DNA of 64,000 nucleotides, taken from NCBI RefSeq assembly GCF_003581585.1, contig NZ_QXIR01000001.1, positions 295,864 to 359,863 on the forward strand. Direction: 5' to 3'. A model generated the notes under the pieces. It searched no databases and had not been told where the DNA came from. It worked only from the letters and a program-made list of their open reading frames with translations. The DNA is from Bacillus salacetis. GTDB lineage: Bacteria; Bacillota; Bacilli; Bacillales; Bacillaceae_B. How positions within the stretch are numbered: the first letter of the stretch is position 1; the number at the start of each line of letters is the position of its first letter. The position numbers and the translations under genes are program-made. This document shows positions 49,667 to 61,300 of the stretch, piece by piece.

Positions 49667-50653
49667 ATGAACCGGCATGATATGAAAAAACGAAGAAAAA
49701 GACTAAGATTAAAGAGAGTATTTTTGTCTATAGGAATTTTACTAACACTCGCTCTAGGCTATATGGGATATACTCTCTTCCAAACTTACCAGGCTGCCAG
49801 TAGTACTTATAATGATATGGGCAGAGAAAAGTCAAAATTAAGGGAAGAAGCAGTAACCTTCTTAAAGGATCCCGTCTCAATCTTGATAATGGGAGTAGAA
49901 GATTACTCTACAGGAGGCGCAAACGGGAGATCGGATACCCTAATGGTAGCGACCTTTGATCCAAAGACAGCAAAGATGCAGCTTCTAAGCATTCCAAGGG
50001 ATACCAGAGTTGAAATCCCTGAAAAAGGCACCTTGGAGAAGATAAATCACGCATTTGCCTATGGGGGAAAAGAAGAAACCATTGAGACGGTAGAAAACCT
50101 TCTTGATATTCCTATTGACTATTATGTAACAGTTAATTTTGAAGCATTTAAAAGCATTGTTGATGAGTTAGGTGGGATTACAGTTGATGTACCATTTGAT
50201 TTTACACAAAACAGTGACGACAGAGTCGCAGAGAAGCTGGAATTTTATGAAGGACCTATGGAATTGGATGGACGGGAAGCATTAGCATTTGCTCGAATGC
50301 GAAAACAAGATCCCCTTAATGACATTGGAAGAAATGAACGACAAAAACAAGTGGTTCAAGCAGTAATTGATAAGCTTGCCTCTCCCGGAACATTATTTAA
50401 AATAGATGAACTTGCTGATGTCGTAGGTGATAACGTGGAAACAAATCTTCAAGTTTCCGACGGGATATCGTTTTTCAAGAAATACACTAGCTTTAATTCC
50501 TCTGATATAGAAACACTCACACTGGAAGGGACTCCTGAATATATAGATGGAATATCTTATTTCATCTATAATGAAGAAGAGTTGGAAATCCTTCAAGATA
50601 CCTTAAAAAATAGATTAAATCATAACAAGACCTCAAGCTCAACAGAAAATTAA
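49667..50653 (+). CDS. LytR-CpsA-Psr wall polymer transferase (TagV-like)
   Basis: 328 residues. One N-terminal membrane helix (VFLSIGILLTLALGYMGY) and an extracellular LCP domain: SILIMGVEDY, GRSDTLMVATFDP, LLSIPRDTRVEIP, KINHAFAYGG, LAFARMRKQDP, DIGRNERQKQVV. LCP proteins attach teichoic acid or other glycans to peptidoglycan. It is next to tagO. GAGGGG lies upstream of the ATG. Confidence 0.94.
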   Translation: MNRHDMKKRRKRLRLKRVFLSIGILLTLALGYMGYTLFQTYQAASSTYNDMGREKSKLREEAVTFLKDPVSILIMGVEDYSTGGANGRSDTLMVATFDPKTAKMQLLSIPRDTRVEIPEKGTLEKINHAFAYGGKEETIETVENLLDIPIDYYVTVNFEAFKSIVDELGGITVDVPFDFTQNSDDRVAEKLEFYEGPMELDGREALAFARMRKQDPLNDIGRNERQKQVVQAVIDKLASPGTLFKIDELADVVGDNVETNLQVSDGISFFKKYTSFNSSDIETLTLEGTPEYIDGISYFIYNEEELEILQDTLKNRLNHNKTSSSTEN

Positions 50654-50656
50654 AAA

Positions 50657-50676
50657 CCCCAATCATTAATGATTGG
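50657..50676. repeat. Palindrome CCCAATCATTAATGATTGGG
   Basis: A perfect 20-bp palindrome three bases after the LCP stop. A near twin at 51892-51913 lies on the other side of the IS relic. Confidence 0.85.
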
Positions 50677-50690
50677 GAAAGACCTCATAC

Positions 50691-50726
50691 AAACCCCGCT
50701 CCAACCAAAAGGTTGGAGCGGGGTTT
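50691..50726 (+). terminator. Strong hairpin AAACCCCGCTCCAACC
   Basis: 16-bp perfect stem with a four-base loop, followed by GTTAATTT. It is likely the LCP terminator, or belongs to the IS end. Confidence 0.85.
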
Positions 50727-50735
50727 GTTAATTTC

Positions 50736-51760
50736 CGCGTAGAATATGTAGACTACTAAAATGGACATGGCAGCAAACATAAGCATCGCCTGCATTGAAA
50801 CTTTTTTAGTCCTCTTAAGGTAGTCCAACTCATGCCATGCTTCTCTTTCACATCAGCAAAAACTTTTTCGATTGTTTCTTTTCGCTCGTGTAAAGTGATT
50901 TATTCAAATCCGTGTTCCTCAAATGTTCAACCTAATTTAGATTATCCTGCCAAAGGTGAAGATGTACTTCAAGAAATACGATTACGTTTATGATGAACAT
51001 TTAGACTGCTATACTTGTCTGAAACATACCGTACCACCACAAGACTTAATAACTGACTAGGTTCACAACTTGATCCAGCATTCGACTGTCAAGAACATTT
51101 ACTCCGTAACTTGGGATCCTAGATTAAATCCACGCGAATCACTCGCTGTATGAAAAGAATAAGCAATAGCTTCTGGCGTTCCTCTTTTACATAGTACACT
51201 TTCGAAGTCCGTTGTACTCTTCTTGATTTCTTTCTTGTCTTCTATACTCTGAGCGCGAAGGGCTTTTTTCCGTGAGCCTCACGAACTACATTAATCTCTT
51301 CATCCAATTGAGACTGGTAACTCCTCGTTTCGACTAGAACCACTTTTTTCTCCAATTTTTTCTTATTCGCATTCGTTTTAACACTCTTTTGTCATAGCTT
51401 CTTTCAATATGTGATAGAAAACCTGTTCAAACTAGTCAGTGTCGTGAAATTGGCGAATATAGTTTTTTCCTTGGTTGGAGAAGTGAGGTACCTTCTCCGT
51501 ATAGGAATACCCAATAAATCTCCCATAAGATACGTTGGTCTCAATCTCTTTTATCGTTTGACAAATGGAGCGAATACCGAACAGGTGTTGAATGAATACC
51601 ATTTTATTCATAACAACAGGAGCGATACTCGGTCTTCCGTGGTCGAGAGAGAATTTATCCATTACCAACTCGTAGATGAACTCTCAAAATCAATGGTTTT
51701 GCTCAGCCTGTCGGGCCTGGTCAGGGAGCTTCAACTTTTTATGCAAGTTTAGTCAGGCAC
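50736..51760 (-). pseudogene. Degenerate IS1182-family transposase
   Basis: Minus-strand fragments of an IS1182-type transposase in several frames: the N-terminal part MDKFSLDHGRPSIAPVVM, then GIRSICQTIKEIETNVSYGRF and FTEK-like YTEKVPHFSNQGKNY (about 51668-51432), and the C-terminal part HERKETIEKVFADVKEKHG (about 50900-50820) followed after a frameshift by VSMQAMLMFAAMSILVVY. Stops and frameshifts break it throughout, and the middle is scarcely recognisable. It is not functional. It lies between the LCP gene and tagO, which are neighbours in B. subtilis. Confidence 0.88.
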
Positions 51761-51848
51761 CGCCCGCCCTGCGGAATTGTGCGCCTGTACCGGAAATCAA
51801 CTTTTTGTTTCCAAGTTACGAGTTTTAAACATATTTATTCAAAAAAAA

Positions 51849-51890
51849 GCTTGTAGACAAGGTCTATAAATTAGACTTTGTCTACAAGCT
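51849..51890 (-). terminator. Long hairpin downstream of tagO
   Basis: GCTTGTAGACAAGGTCTA and TAGACTTTGTCTACAAGC pair with one mismatch. On the minus strand TTTTTTTT follows. Confidence 0.85.
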
Positions 51891-51891
51891 G

Positions 51892-51913
51892 CCCCCATCA
51901 TTAATGATGGGGG
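51892..51913. repeat. Palindrome CCCCCATCATTAATGATGGGGG
   Basis: A perfect 22-bp palindrome 18 bp from the tagO stop, sharing the ATCATTAATGAT core with the palindrome at 50657. Confidence 0.85.
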
Positions 51914-51931
51914 ATTCTCTGGCTGGAAGCT

Positions 51932-53017
51932 TTATTGATCCTTTTGGGGACGGCGTGTCTCGATAAGTTTCTTTATTGCACTGATTAAGGGCTTGTGATT
52001 CTCCCCGATTAGTCCTACTAATTCTGCTGAAAATTGAATAAGAATCAGTAAAATGAACACAATGAAAATAGATACCCATAAAGTGGCATTCGAAAAGAGG
52101 ATTGCCGCCGCTCCGAAACAAGCACTTACTGCATACAGGAGTAAAACTGTAGTCCGATGGCTGAAACCTACCCCAAGTAAACAATAATGTAAATGATGTT
52201 TATCTGGCTGTGCAAGTTTTTGTTTATTCAATGCTCTTCTTAAGATGGCGAAAAGCGTATCAAAAATAGGTATAGCCAATACAATAATTGGAATAATGAA
52301 ACTAAAAATGGTTACATTTTTAAACAGACCCAGCATTGAAACAATCGAGATAGAGTAACCAAGAAACAAGGCTCCGGTATCTCCCATGAAAATTTTTGCA
52401 GGGTAAAAGTTGTGATATAAAAACCCTAATGAGCTTCCAATTAAAATTGTACATAAAGCAATGACAACAATTTGGCTATCGGCTATAGCCATAATCAGTA
52501 TCGATCCTAATGCAATAGATGTTACCCCTGCGGCTAATCCGTCTAATCCATCAATTAAATTAATTGCATTTGTTATTCCTACTATCCATAAAAGAGTAAC
52601 TGGATAACTAAACCAGTCTAAATAGATGACTCCTAACATAGGTAGGGTTACTTTATCTATAAGTAAACCAGATGAGATAACCATAATAGCAGCCACAACT
52701 TGGCCAATCAATTTGTACTTCGCGCTTAAAGTAAACCGATCATCAAGCAGGCCGACCACCAAAATTATTAATGCTCCACCTACAACTTCCTTCATATAAA
52801 CCGATTGAGGCATTAAGAAAAGAAATCCAGCAAAGCTCCCTATGAAGATGGCTAGTCCACCCATTCTTGGCATAATGGCCTGATGGACTTTCCGGGTATT
52901 TGGCTGGTCCACTGCCCCAATCTTAATGGCGATTTTTTTAATCACGGGTGTGATTGTAATTGAAACGGCAAAAGATAATAAAAAAGCCGCAATATAATGT
53001 AACGCTGTGTGGGTCAT
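51932..53017 (-). CDS. tagO: UDP-GlcNAc:undecaprenyl-phosphate GlcNAc-1-phosphate transferase TagO
   Basis: 361 residues, about eleven membrane helices. MraY/WecA family motifs: GLLDDRFTLSAKYKL, NAINLIDGLDGLAAG, YPAKIFMGDTGALFLGY and the cytoplasmic loop DKHHLHYCLLG. It starts wall teichoic acid and other glycans on the lipid carrier. In this window MnaA and LCP are its natural partners. Confidence 0.96.
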   Translation of the reverse strand: MTHTALHYIAAFLLSFAVSITITPVIKKIAIKIGAVDQPNTRKVHQAIMPRMGGLAIFIGSFAGFLFLMPQSVYMKEVVGGALIILVVGLLDDRFTLSAKYKLIGQVVAAIMVISSGLLIDKVTLPMLGVIYLDWFSYPVTLLWIVGITNAINLIDGLDGLAAGVTSIALGSILIMAIADSQIVVIALCTILIGSSLGFLYHNFYPAKIFMGDTGALFLGYSISIVSMLGLFKNVTIFSFIIPIIVLAIPIFDTLFAILRRALNKQKLAQPDKHHLHYCLLGVGFSHRTTVLLLYAVSACFGAAAILFSNATLWVSIFIVFILLILIQFSAELVGLIGENHKPLISAIKKLIETRRPQKDQ

Positions 53018-53250
53018 ATTAGCACCTTCTTAAAGGAATGTCTGCACTTCCTCCATCATACCAAAATTTATACATCTTTCAATAAATATTTTTGCCTCTT
53101 TAGTGACAACCTGCTCTTCAAAAGTTAGTGTTTTCTAATACAGGCGTAGTATTACTGGAAATTTTTTAAAAAATATCCTATAAAATTTTACCCTTTAAAA
53201 ATTCTGGTAAACATAGGTAATAACTTATAGAACATTCTTCTTCCCAAGTA

Positions 53251-53280
53251 AAAAAAGCAGCTGTATTCAGCTGCTTTTTT
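53251..53280 (-). terminator. Terminator of mnaA
   Basis: AAAAAAGCAGCTG and CAGCTGCTTTTTT with a four-base loop; works in either direction. Confidence 0.92.
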
Positions 53281-53283
53281 TCT

Positions 53284-54429
53284 TTAAGGTCGAAAATATT
53301 CAGGTTTTTCATCCCGTTTTTTAAAATAATGAAGAATTGCTCGTACAATTCGCTGAGATGCTCTTCCATCCCCATAAGGATTTGAAGCTTTCGCCATAGC
53401 ATTATACGCTTCTTTATCTGTTAATAGTTCTTTCGCAAGATTATAAATGTTCTCTTCTTCTGTTCCAGCAAGCTTAAGTGTTCCTGCTTCAATTCCTTCT
53501 GGACGTTCTGTAGTATCTCTTAATACTAGTACAGGTACTCCAAGTGAAGGTGCTTCCTCCTGTACCCCGCCTGAGTCAGTTAAGATAATGTAAGCTCTAG
53601 AAGCGAAATTATGGAAATCATATACGCCAAGTGGCTCTATGAGATGAATTCGAGGATCTTTTCCAAGGATTTCATCTGCAACTTCCCGTACAGCCGGGTT
53701 GAGATGCACTGGATAAACCACTTGCACATCATCGTGTTCATTAACTAGACGTTTAATTGCTCTAAACATGTTCCTCATTGGTTCCCCAAGATTTTCTCTT
53801 CTATGGGCAGTCAAAAGGATCATGCGGTCACTTCCGACCTTCTCCAGTACATCATGATGATATTCATCTTTTACCGTTACACTTAGGGCATCAATAGCAG
53901 TGTTCCCAGTAATATAAATCCCTTCTGGCTTTTTATTCTCAGTCAAAAGGTTATCTTCTGCTTTTGGAGTAGGAGCAAAATGAAGATCTGCTATAACCCC
54001 TGTTATCTGCCTGTTGATTTCCTCAGGGAATGGAGAATATTTATTCCAGGTACGCAATCCAGCCTCGACATGACCAACAGCAATTTGATTATAAAGAGCT
54101 GCAAGACCTGCTACAAATGTAGTTGTCGTATCACCATGCACAAGTACTAAATCAGGCTTTACTTCCTTCATAACATTGTCCAAGCCTTCTAATGCTCTTG
54201 TTGTTACTTCTGTTAACGTTTGGCGTGATTTCATAATGTTTAAATCATAATCTGGTGTTACCTCGAAAATTTCCAGAACCTGGTCAAGCATTTCACGGTG
54301 TTGTGCTGTAACAGTAACAATTGATTCAATTTCTTCAGGATATTTTTCAAGTTCAAGTACTAGTGGTGCCATCTTGATTGCTTCTGGCCTGGTACCGAAA
54401 ATCGTCATTACTTTAATTTTGTTCTCCAT
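53284..54429 (-). CDS. mnaA: UDP-GlcNAc 2-epimerase MnaA
   Basis: 381 residues from ATG 54429 (AAGGAG eight bases upstream). IKVMTIFGTRPEAIKMAPLV, VHGDTTTTFVAGLAALY, VGHVEAGLRTWNKYSPFPEE, LLTAHRRENLG and TDSGGVQEEAPSLG are housekeeping 2-epimerase signatures. It makes UDP-ManNAc for the wall teichoic acid linkage unit. It is distinct from the FnlC-type epimerase at 3.4-4.5 kb. Confidence 0.95.
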   Translation of the reverse strand: MENKIKVMTIFGTRPEAIKMAPLVLELEKYPEEIESIVTVTAQHREMLDQVLEIFEVTPDYDLNIMKSRQTLTEVTTRALEGLDNVMKEVKPDLVLVHGDTTTTFVAGLAALYNQIAVGHVEAGLRTWNKYSPFPEEINRQITGVIADLHFAPTPKAEDNLLTENKKPEGIYITGNTAIDALSVTVKDEYHHDVLEKVGSDRMILLTAHRRENLGEPMRNMFRAIKRLVNEHDDVQVVYPVHLNPAVREVADEILGKDPRIHLIEPLGVYDFHNFASRAYIILTDSGGVQEEAPSLGVPVLVLRDTTERPEGIEAGTLKLAGTEEENIYNLAKELLTDKEAYNAMAKASNPYGDGRASQRIVRAILHYFKKRDEKPEYFRP

Positions 54430-54517
54430 TTCGAGCACTCCTTAAGGAAAATTTCGTATTAGTCTCAGTCTTCTTTATCATGCTCAATAATACTATTGTT
54501 TACCTAGTTTCATCAAG

Positions 54518-57500
54518 TTATCGCTTATTTCGATTAAGATAAGCTTCTTCTGCTAATAATAGACCTACAGCTCTGTTCTGCTGCCAAATTTTCGGATAGT
54601 TTTTCAATGGAACAGGACGTGGACCCGGGTAAGGAGAAATTTCAGGTGTGAAACCAGGGCGCTTAAACCTATCAATGAACCAATCATCGAATGCTCCTAT
54701 AGGGTTAACTGCTGGAGGAACAAGTGGATACCCTGTTTCTTTGCTAAGCTGTTCAGCTAATTTTCTGTTTTGTGACATTACATCCGGATCTGTCTCAAAA
54801 CTCCAGTATAAGATTTCCCCTGCAGAATGATAGGCAACCGCAGTCTTAAAGTCGTGCTTTAAGGTGAAATTATAAAGTGCTTTCGTCTCTGGTTCACTTA
54901 GTGCCTTAGGGCCCTTGTAATCCTGAGGTGCAGGTACGTTTCCACCTCTTTTGATACTCCAGCCTGATGGATAATTTCGATTAAGATCCACTCCCCTTAT
55001 ATTTGCCTTCCAGGAGGAAAAGTCTGTACTTCCATTATTTAATTTTAGAACATAGGCTGAATTTTTGGCACTTTTATGCCCTTTTTGGACTAGTGTTATT
55101 CCATCAGGGTTAACCATTGGTACAAACCAGATTGATGTTTTGGATAAAACATCACGAACGTTATACCCCGCAAAAAATCCTGTTGAATAATAAGCTTGAG
55201 CATATTCATCTATCATTTCCATGATGACATTAGCCGTCATATGTTCCCTGGCATGATGAGCAGCGTTTATTTGAATTTCAGTGTTTCCTGTACCTAACTT
55301 GACTGCATATAGATTTCTTCCATCAACAGATTTTCCGATTACTTCCATTTTAATTAAATTCGGATATAGTTCTTCAAGCTGATTTAAGTCACTTTGCAGC
55401 CTTTCATAAGTATAAGTCTGATTAGGATTAACGGCATCTCTCACCAGAGGAGTATAGTTTGCCACGCTATCTTTCTTAACATATCCATACCTGCCGCCAA
55501 TATTGATTTCATACCAGCTTCCAAAATCCTTTGATACAGCTATTTCAATACCACTATCCAAGTAAGCAAATGGCTGAAGTTTATTCCCGGTATTGTCATA
55601 GACTGCTTCATCTTTATTTAGTTTAATTGTGCCAATTCTTAAACTCTGATTGGCATGATTATTAAAATCTCGATATGATCCATGCTGGGTTCCTTTTTTT
55701 GTTATAAAACCAGTTATATTGCCAAAGCTGATTTCATGCCAATTTCCAAAATCATTTTCCCTCAAGTATGTTTGACCTTTTTCAAGGACACCCATTGGAA
55801 CAAGTTTTCCGCTGCGGTTATCATAGATAACCAAGCCCTCTTCCATAGCTTTAAAATATTTAGCATTCTGACTGAAAGTAATATCAACATCGCCGCTATG
55901 TATGTAACCTACACGGTCAGCAAGCAAAACTTTATACCAAGTGCCTGTTAAACTTGCAACAGGATAGCTTTTTCCTTTTTCTAAGACAGCAAATGGAACC
56001 AGCTTTCCGGAAGTATTATCGTAAACTGTGACGCTTGTCTTAGTATACACAGATTCCTTGGTATTCTTATAATTGGTATTTAGGTTTTTCAAGCTGGCTC
56101 CTCCAGCCGGTGCCGTCTTATTTTTAGCTACATATCCATAAAAGTCGCCAAACTTGATTTCATGCCAGTTTCCGTAATCCTTCACACGCGGGTACACTTG
56201 TCCCTTGCTTAAAACTCCGACTTTCTCCAAGTATCCTTTTCGATTATCGTAAATAAAGGTATCATCTTCTGTTACCTCAAAGTACTTTGTTGATTTATTA
56301 AAATTGAGCTGGACGTTATCTTTATGAATATAACCTACCCTATCTGCTAGAAGGATTCGATACCAGTTGCCAAAATAGGTGGCTATAGGATACTCTTCGC
56401 CCTTCATTAAATTAGCAAAAGGAATTAGCTTTCCAGTAGAGTTATCGTACACCTCTGAATCTGCCAGGACTTTAAATGTTTCGTTCATATTATCAAAGTC
56501 TTTATTAAGGTTTTGGATCTGACCAGGGCCAGCAGGTTCAGTACTATTCTTTGCTACATAACCAAAATACCCTCCAAAGTTGATCTGATGCCAATTCCCA
56601 TAATCCTTAGTCCTTGGATATACTTCTTCTTTAGAAAGAGTCCCCACTTTTTTTAAGTATCCTTGCCTATTATCATAAACAGGTGTGTCTGACTCAGTTA
56701 CTTTAAAGAATTTGGTTGATTTCGCAAATAGCTGCTTTACCTGATCTTTGTGGATATATCCTATTCGGTTGGAAAGTACGACTTCATACCAATTACCTGA
56801 GTTATTCACTACTGGATATTCCAATCCAGTAGACAGTGTGGCAAATGGAATAAGCTTTCCTGTTGAATTGTCATAAATAATGGCATCAGAGATAATTCTA
56901 ACCTTTTCGTCCTGGAAGGTATAATCATTTGTTGTTTTAGGAGCATCCTCCAGAGCCGGCCTGGTTCCTGATTTTTTTACGTATCCATAAATATCTCCGT
57001 ATTGTATCTGGTGCCAGTTACCAAAGTCTTTTACCCTTGGGAATATCTGACCTTTTGAAAGATGTCCCACTAATTCAAGGCTGCCGCTTCTGTTATCATA
57101 AACTGGTAGTTCTTCCTGGGTGACTTCAAACTGTTGGCTGGAGAATTCAAAATTAAGAGTAAAATCTTCTTCGTTTATATAACCCACTCTATCAGCGACA
57201 AGTACTTTATATCCATTTTCAGTATAGTTAACAATGGGGAAGCTTTCTCCTTCCTCAATAACCGCAAATGCTTCGGGTTTGTTCTTCGAGTAATCATAAA
57301 CGACTGCGTTTTTATTCGCTTTGAAATGTTTATTTGTCACCGGAAATTCTTGAGTTAAGTTTTGCAAAGCATCTCCATCAGCAGGTCGTGTTCCGCTTTT
57401 TGCAACGTACCCGTAGTACTTCCCAAAATTAATCTGATGCCAATTGCCGAAATCTTTCACTCTCGGATATACTTGCCCTCTAATAATTCTCCTACTTTTC

Positions 57501-58275
57501 TCAGCTTTACTCCTTGATTATCGTATACAGGCAATGAGTTCTCTGTCACTTCAAAAAATTCATCAAATACCCTATCTGCTTCAACAGTTTTTATTTCTGG
57601 ATCGCCATTTCCTGCTGATTTGTCAGCAATACTTTTTTCTTCCCCAACTTCCTCTTCAGGTTCATTGGATGTTTTTTCTTCAAAAGAGTCACTAGTATTT
57701 TCAGGAACTTTCTGATCTACAGTATCAGTGTCTTTATTTATTTCATTTCTTGATTGCTCTTCTAGTTTCTCAGATATTACAGAAGAATATATAATATTCT
57801 CATCTTTTTTTACCACTAAGTCTTTTTCACCAATTGTCAAATAGTAATTTGTTTCTGTTACCTTATGTATTTCATATTCCTGTTTAGGAAAGATCGATGC
57901 TACAGGTTCCTCTTTTTCATCTAATACTTGTATTGACTTAGAAGAATGAATGCTCCCGGCCCGCTCACTTTTCAAGGTATTTTTCATCGGACCCATCAAT
58001 TTTATAGAGTCATGGAACTTTTCATCTATTACATAAAACTTATCATTCCACTGAATTTCATAACTGGATATATCATTATCGTAGTTAACAAGATAGGTAC
58101 TGCCTTTTTTTAATTCACCTAATTCCTTTTCACCATTCGATAAGATGATATCTTCCTCAATAACTATAGAATATGTTTCCGCTTCAGTTGAATTGGATTG
58201 AGCAGAAGGTGATGGTGCTAAACAAAAAACTAATGCAAAAATAACTAGAACATTTAAAACTTTTATTCCTTTCAT
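54518..58275 (-). pseudogene. SH3-repeat zinc carboxypeptidase (M14), interrupted by a frameshift
   Basis: Two adjoining frames make one protein of about 1,250 residues. The first (58275 to about 57475) has signal peptide MKGIKVLNVLVIFALVFCLA, an Asp/Glu-rich region and the start of an SH3 module (VYDNQGVKLRKVGELLEG). The second continues with QVYPRVKDFGNWHQ and ten SH3-like modules, then an M14 domain: zinc site HHAREHMTAN, DLNRNYPSGW, His in AYHSAGEIL, catalytic Glu in FTPEISPYPG. One base appears missing near 57475-57479 (GAGGGCAAG for GAGGGNCAAG). It would be a secreted wall-bound peptidase trimming peptide or gamma-Glu bonds. It may be inactive, or the shift may be an assembly error. Confidence 0.85.
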
Positions 58276-58344
58276 TTCTTCCTCCTTGTCTTTGATGATA
58301 TAAAACTATTATACTTTATTTCCGGTCTCAACAGAATACGACAT

Positions 58345-58391
58345 AAACCAACAAAGGGAACGAATTTTCTTTCGCTCCCTTTGTTGGTTTT
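58345..58391 (-). terminator. Terminator of the glucosaminidase gene
   Basis: AAACCAACAAAGGGA and TCCCTTTGTTGGTTT; the stem starts within the stop codon of the gene. Confidence 0.88.
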
Positions 58392-61300
58392 ACTTAAAGT
58401 ATGGTATTTCAAAGATTTCCCGTTTTTGTTCTAGTAAGCTATAGAAATTATAAATATATCCTTTAGCCTGTTTATCAGCCCAGCCGATATCGGTAGCATA
58501 TTGATGAGCTGGCCATCCTGTTTGTTCAACTGCAAACGGATTCCATCTCATTTCATATAATGTATTTTGTCTATAATCAGGATGGTAGATATAAGTTTCA
58601 CCAATGAACTTTGCTCCGCCGATAATGGCATCTTCCACTGAGAACCAGCCCTGTTTATACGCATATTCTGAGGCACATCTCACAGGAGAAGGCTCACACT
58701 TATCATATGCCGCAATACCATAAACGTTATACACATTTCTAGGCTTAACTTGCTTCCCATCTACCACAGAAACTGGATGACCTTTCAAAAGCGATGACTC
58801 TCTCGAGCTGCCTGCCCCAGTTTCCAGTAAAGCATGTCCCATTAAATAAATTTCATTTATGCTGTATGTTTCTGCTGCCTCGATAAAGGCCGCTCCCTTA
58901 CCTGAGAGATTTCCTTTGTTTAAAAGGATTTTCTCATTTATTTCACGCGCACTTGTTCCCGCTGGTGAAGATAATAATAAGAATTGGTATTTACTTCTGT
59001 CATCATTAATGAAATTTTCAGGGTCCATATAGTACTCTAAATCTTCCATACTTGAATTGACAAAAGCACGGTAATACACCTCATATTGATTCTTGGTTGA
59101 GTTGTATTTCCACGTCCTATAGAGATTAATTTTATACCATTTAACACCTTCTACAGTCTGTGATCCAATAATTTCAATTCTTTCCAAATCTTCAATTTGA
59201 GATAGCTTCCAATAATTAGTCCCAGGACCTCCTCTGACGTTCCAGTTTCCATCAGTGATCCCAACATTATTACTATCAATCTTAGAAAAAGCATCCCATC
59301 TGATCCAGGCATCATATTTAGAAGTATCGTTTTGAGGGGCAGCCCTATCAAACTGCAGCCTTGCTGCTTCTGAAAAGCTGATATTATATGGCGTTTCTAT
59401 GAACATACCATCAATATTAATATCTTCCCCAGCAACCAGACCAGACCTTCCGCCAAAATCAACAGTTGCCCAGCTTCCTGATTTGGACAGATAAGGGTAT
59501 ACCTGCCCTTCAAGGATTTCTCCCATTTTCACGAGTTTACCTGAACTGTTGTCATAGACAGTCAGGTTTTTTTTAGCCGTAAACACCTGTGACGGTGTGA
59601 TGCTGCTCCCCAGGAAGTTATTCTCTCTTTCAGGAGTTCCCATGGAAGTATCTGATTTGCGAATATATCCATTTATGTTGCCAAACTTAATTTCATGCCA
59701 ATTCCCAAAATCTTTTATACGCTTATACGTTTGGTTTTTGTATAAGTACCCTACTGGAACTAAGCTGCCTGTACTGTTATCATATATCGCTGTTTTATCT
59801 TTATAGACCCTAAAGTATTGCTCTTCTTTAGGGAAAAGGGTTGAAACATCATCCTTACGAACAAAACCATTTCTTCCACTGACATCAATTTTATACCAGT
59901 TTCCGAATTCTTCTAAGATGGAATATCTTGCTCCTTTTTCTATCTTTGCAAACTCAATTAATGATCCAGTTGAATTGTCATACACTTCCGTAGTTTGATT
60001 CGCAACAAAATAATGATTAAGTGAAGATTTTTTGTTTGGATTTATAATAGAACCTGAATAAGGCATAGTATCATTCTTAAGCACATACCCATTTTTTTCA
60101 CCAAAACGGATTTCATGCCAGTTAGAAAAATCTTTAACCCTATCATAAACCTGACCTTTTTCAAGGGTTCCAACTTTCACCAAAGAACCTGAACCATTAT
60201 CATATACCGGCGTATCACGGGAGACAACATAGCGGTTTTGGTCACTTTCAAAATGAATTCTTGTTGTAGCTTTACTTACATACCCAATACGACCGCTGTA
60301 CTCAATCTCAAACCAATTACCAAAATCTTTTATGATAGGTATGGTTTGTCCAGGTAACAAGGTACCTATATCCAGCAGCTTTCCTGTTGAGTTATCATTG
60401 ACTACTGTTTCATCCAGTATATCAATTGATTCCGGTCCTACAGTACTATTCTTAGATTCCTTAGGTATACTCCCTGTAAAAGGAATAGTGTGATTCTTCC
60501 GAGCGTAAACAAAGTAATCGCCGAACTTAATTCTGTGCCAATTAGTAAAGTCGCTATAAATCGGATATACCTGCCCCTTAGTCAGGTGTCCTACCTCAAC
60601 TAGCTTTCCAGTCCGGTTATCATAAATAGGGGTAGTATCAGTTACCACTTGGAATCCTTTAATATTATTAAAGTTGATTCTTCCGTTACCGGCTTCAATG
60701 AATAAATATCTTTCACCAACTTTAACTTTGAACCACTCACCATAGTTTTCAACAACCGGGAAGCTCTTATCCGCATTAAGCTTAGCAGCTACACGAGAAG
60801 ATTTATCCATCTTCAGATAAGCATTAGCTTGTTTGAGAATATTGGCTGTAAGCTCGCCTTTCGTCTTCCCCAACTCAAAGTTTATATCCAATGGCTTAGA
60901 TACAAGTTGTGTACTCTTCTTCCAAACATAAACTGTCTTTCCACCAACTAATATGCCATGCCAATTACCATAATCAGTAAAGATATGATACACTTGGCCT
61001 TTTTGTAATTGAGCAACCTCTACTAATGCGCCCGTACTATTGTCATAGGCAGGAACATTGTCGGAAATCACCTCAAAATATTCTGTATTGCTTTGTTGAA
61101 TGGTAAACTTCTGTATGCTACTTTCTGTTTTGGTATTTATTTGACCAGAGACTTCTTTTTCCTGCTCCAGTTGTTCTGCAGACTCTTCTAGGCTTGTTAC
61201 AGGCTCTTTTGCTTCCTCAGGAGTCTGCTCTTTCTCTTCTTTCTCAGGTGCAGTCTCTTCTTCTGCCTCTTTGCTGCCTTCAGAAATAAAGTAAGTTATA

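Noticed and set aside
51411..51752. 113-aa plus-strand ORF over the IS relic
   Set aside because: Antisense of the transposase fragment; the minus-strand frame carries the IS1182 motifs.
57457..57500. Programmed ribosomal frameshift in the M14 gene
   Set aside because: No slippery heptamer, Shine-Dalgarno-like stimulator or downstream structure at the right distance.
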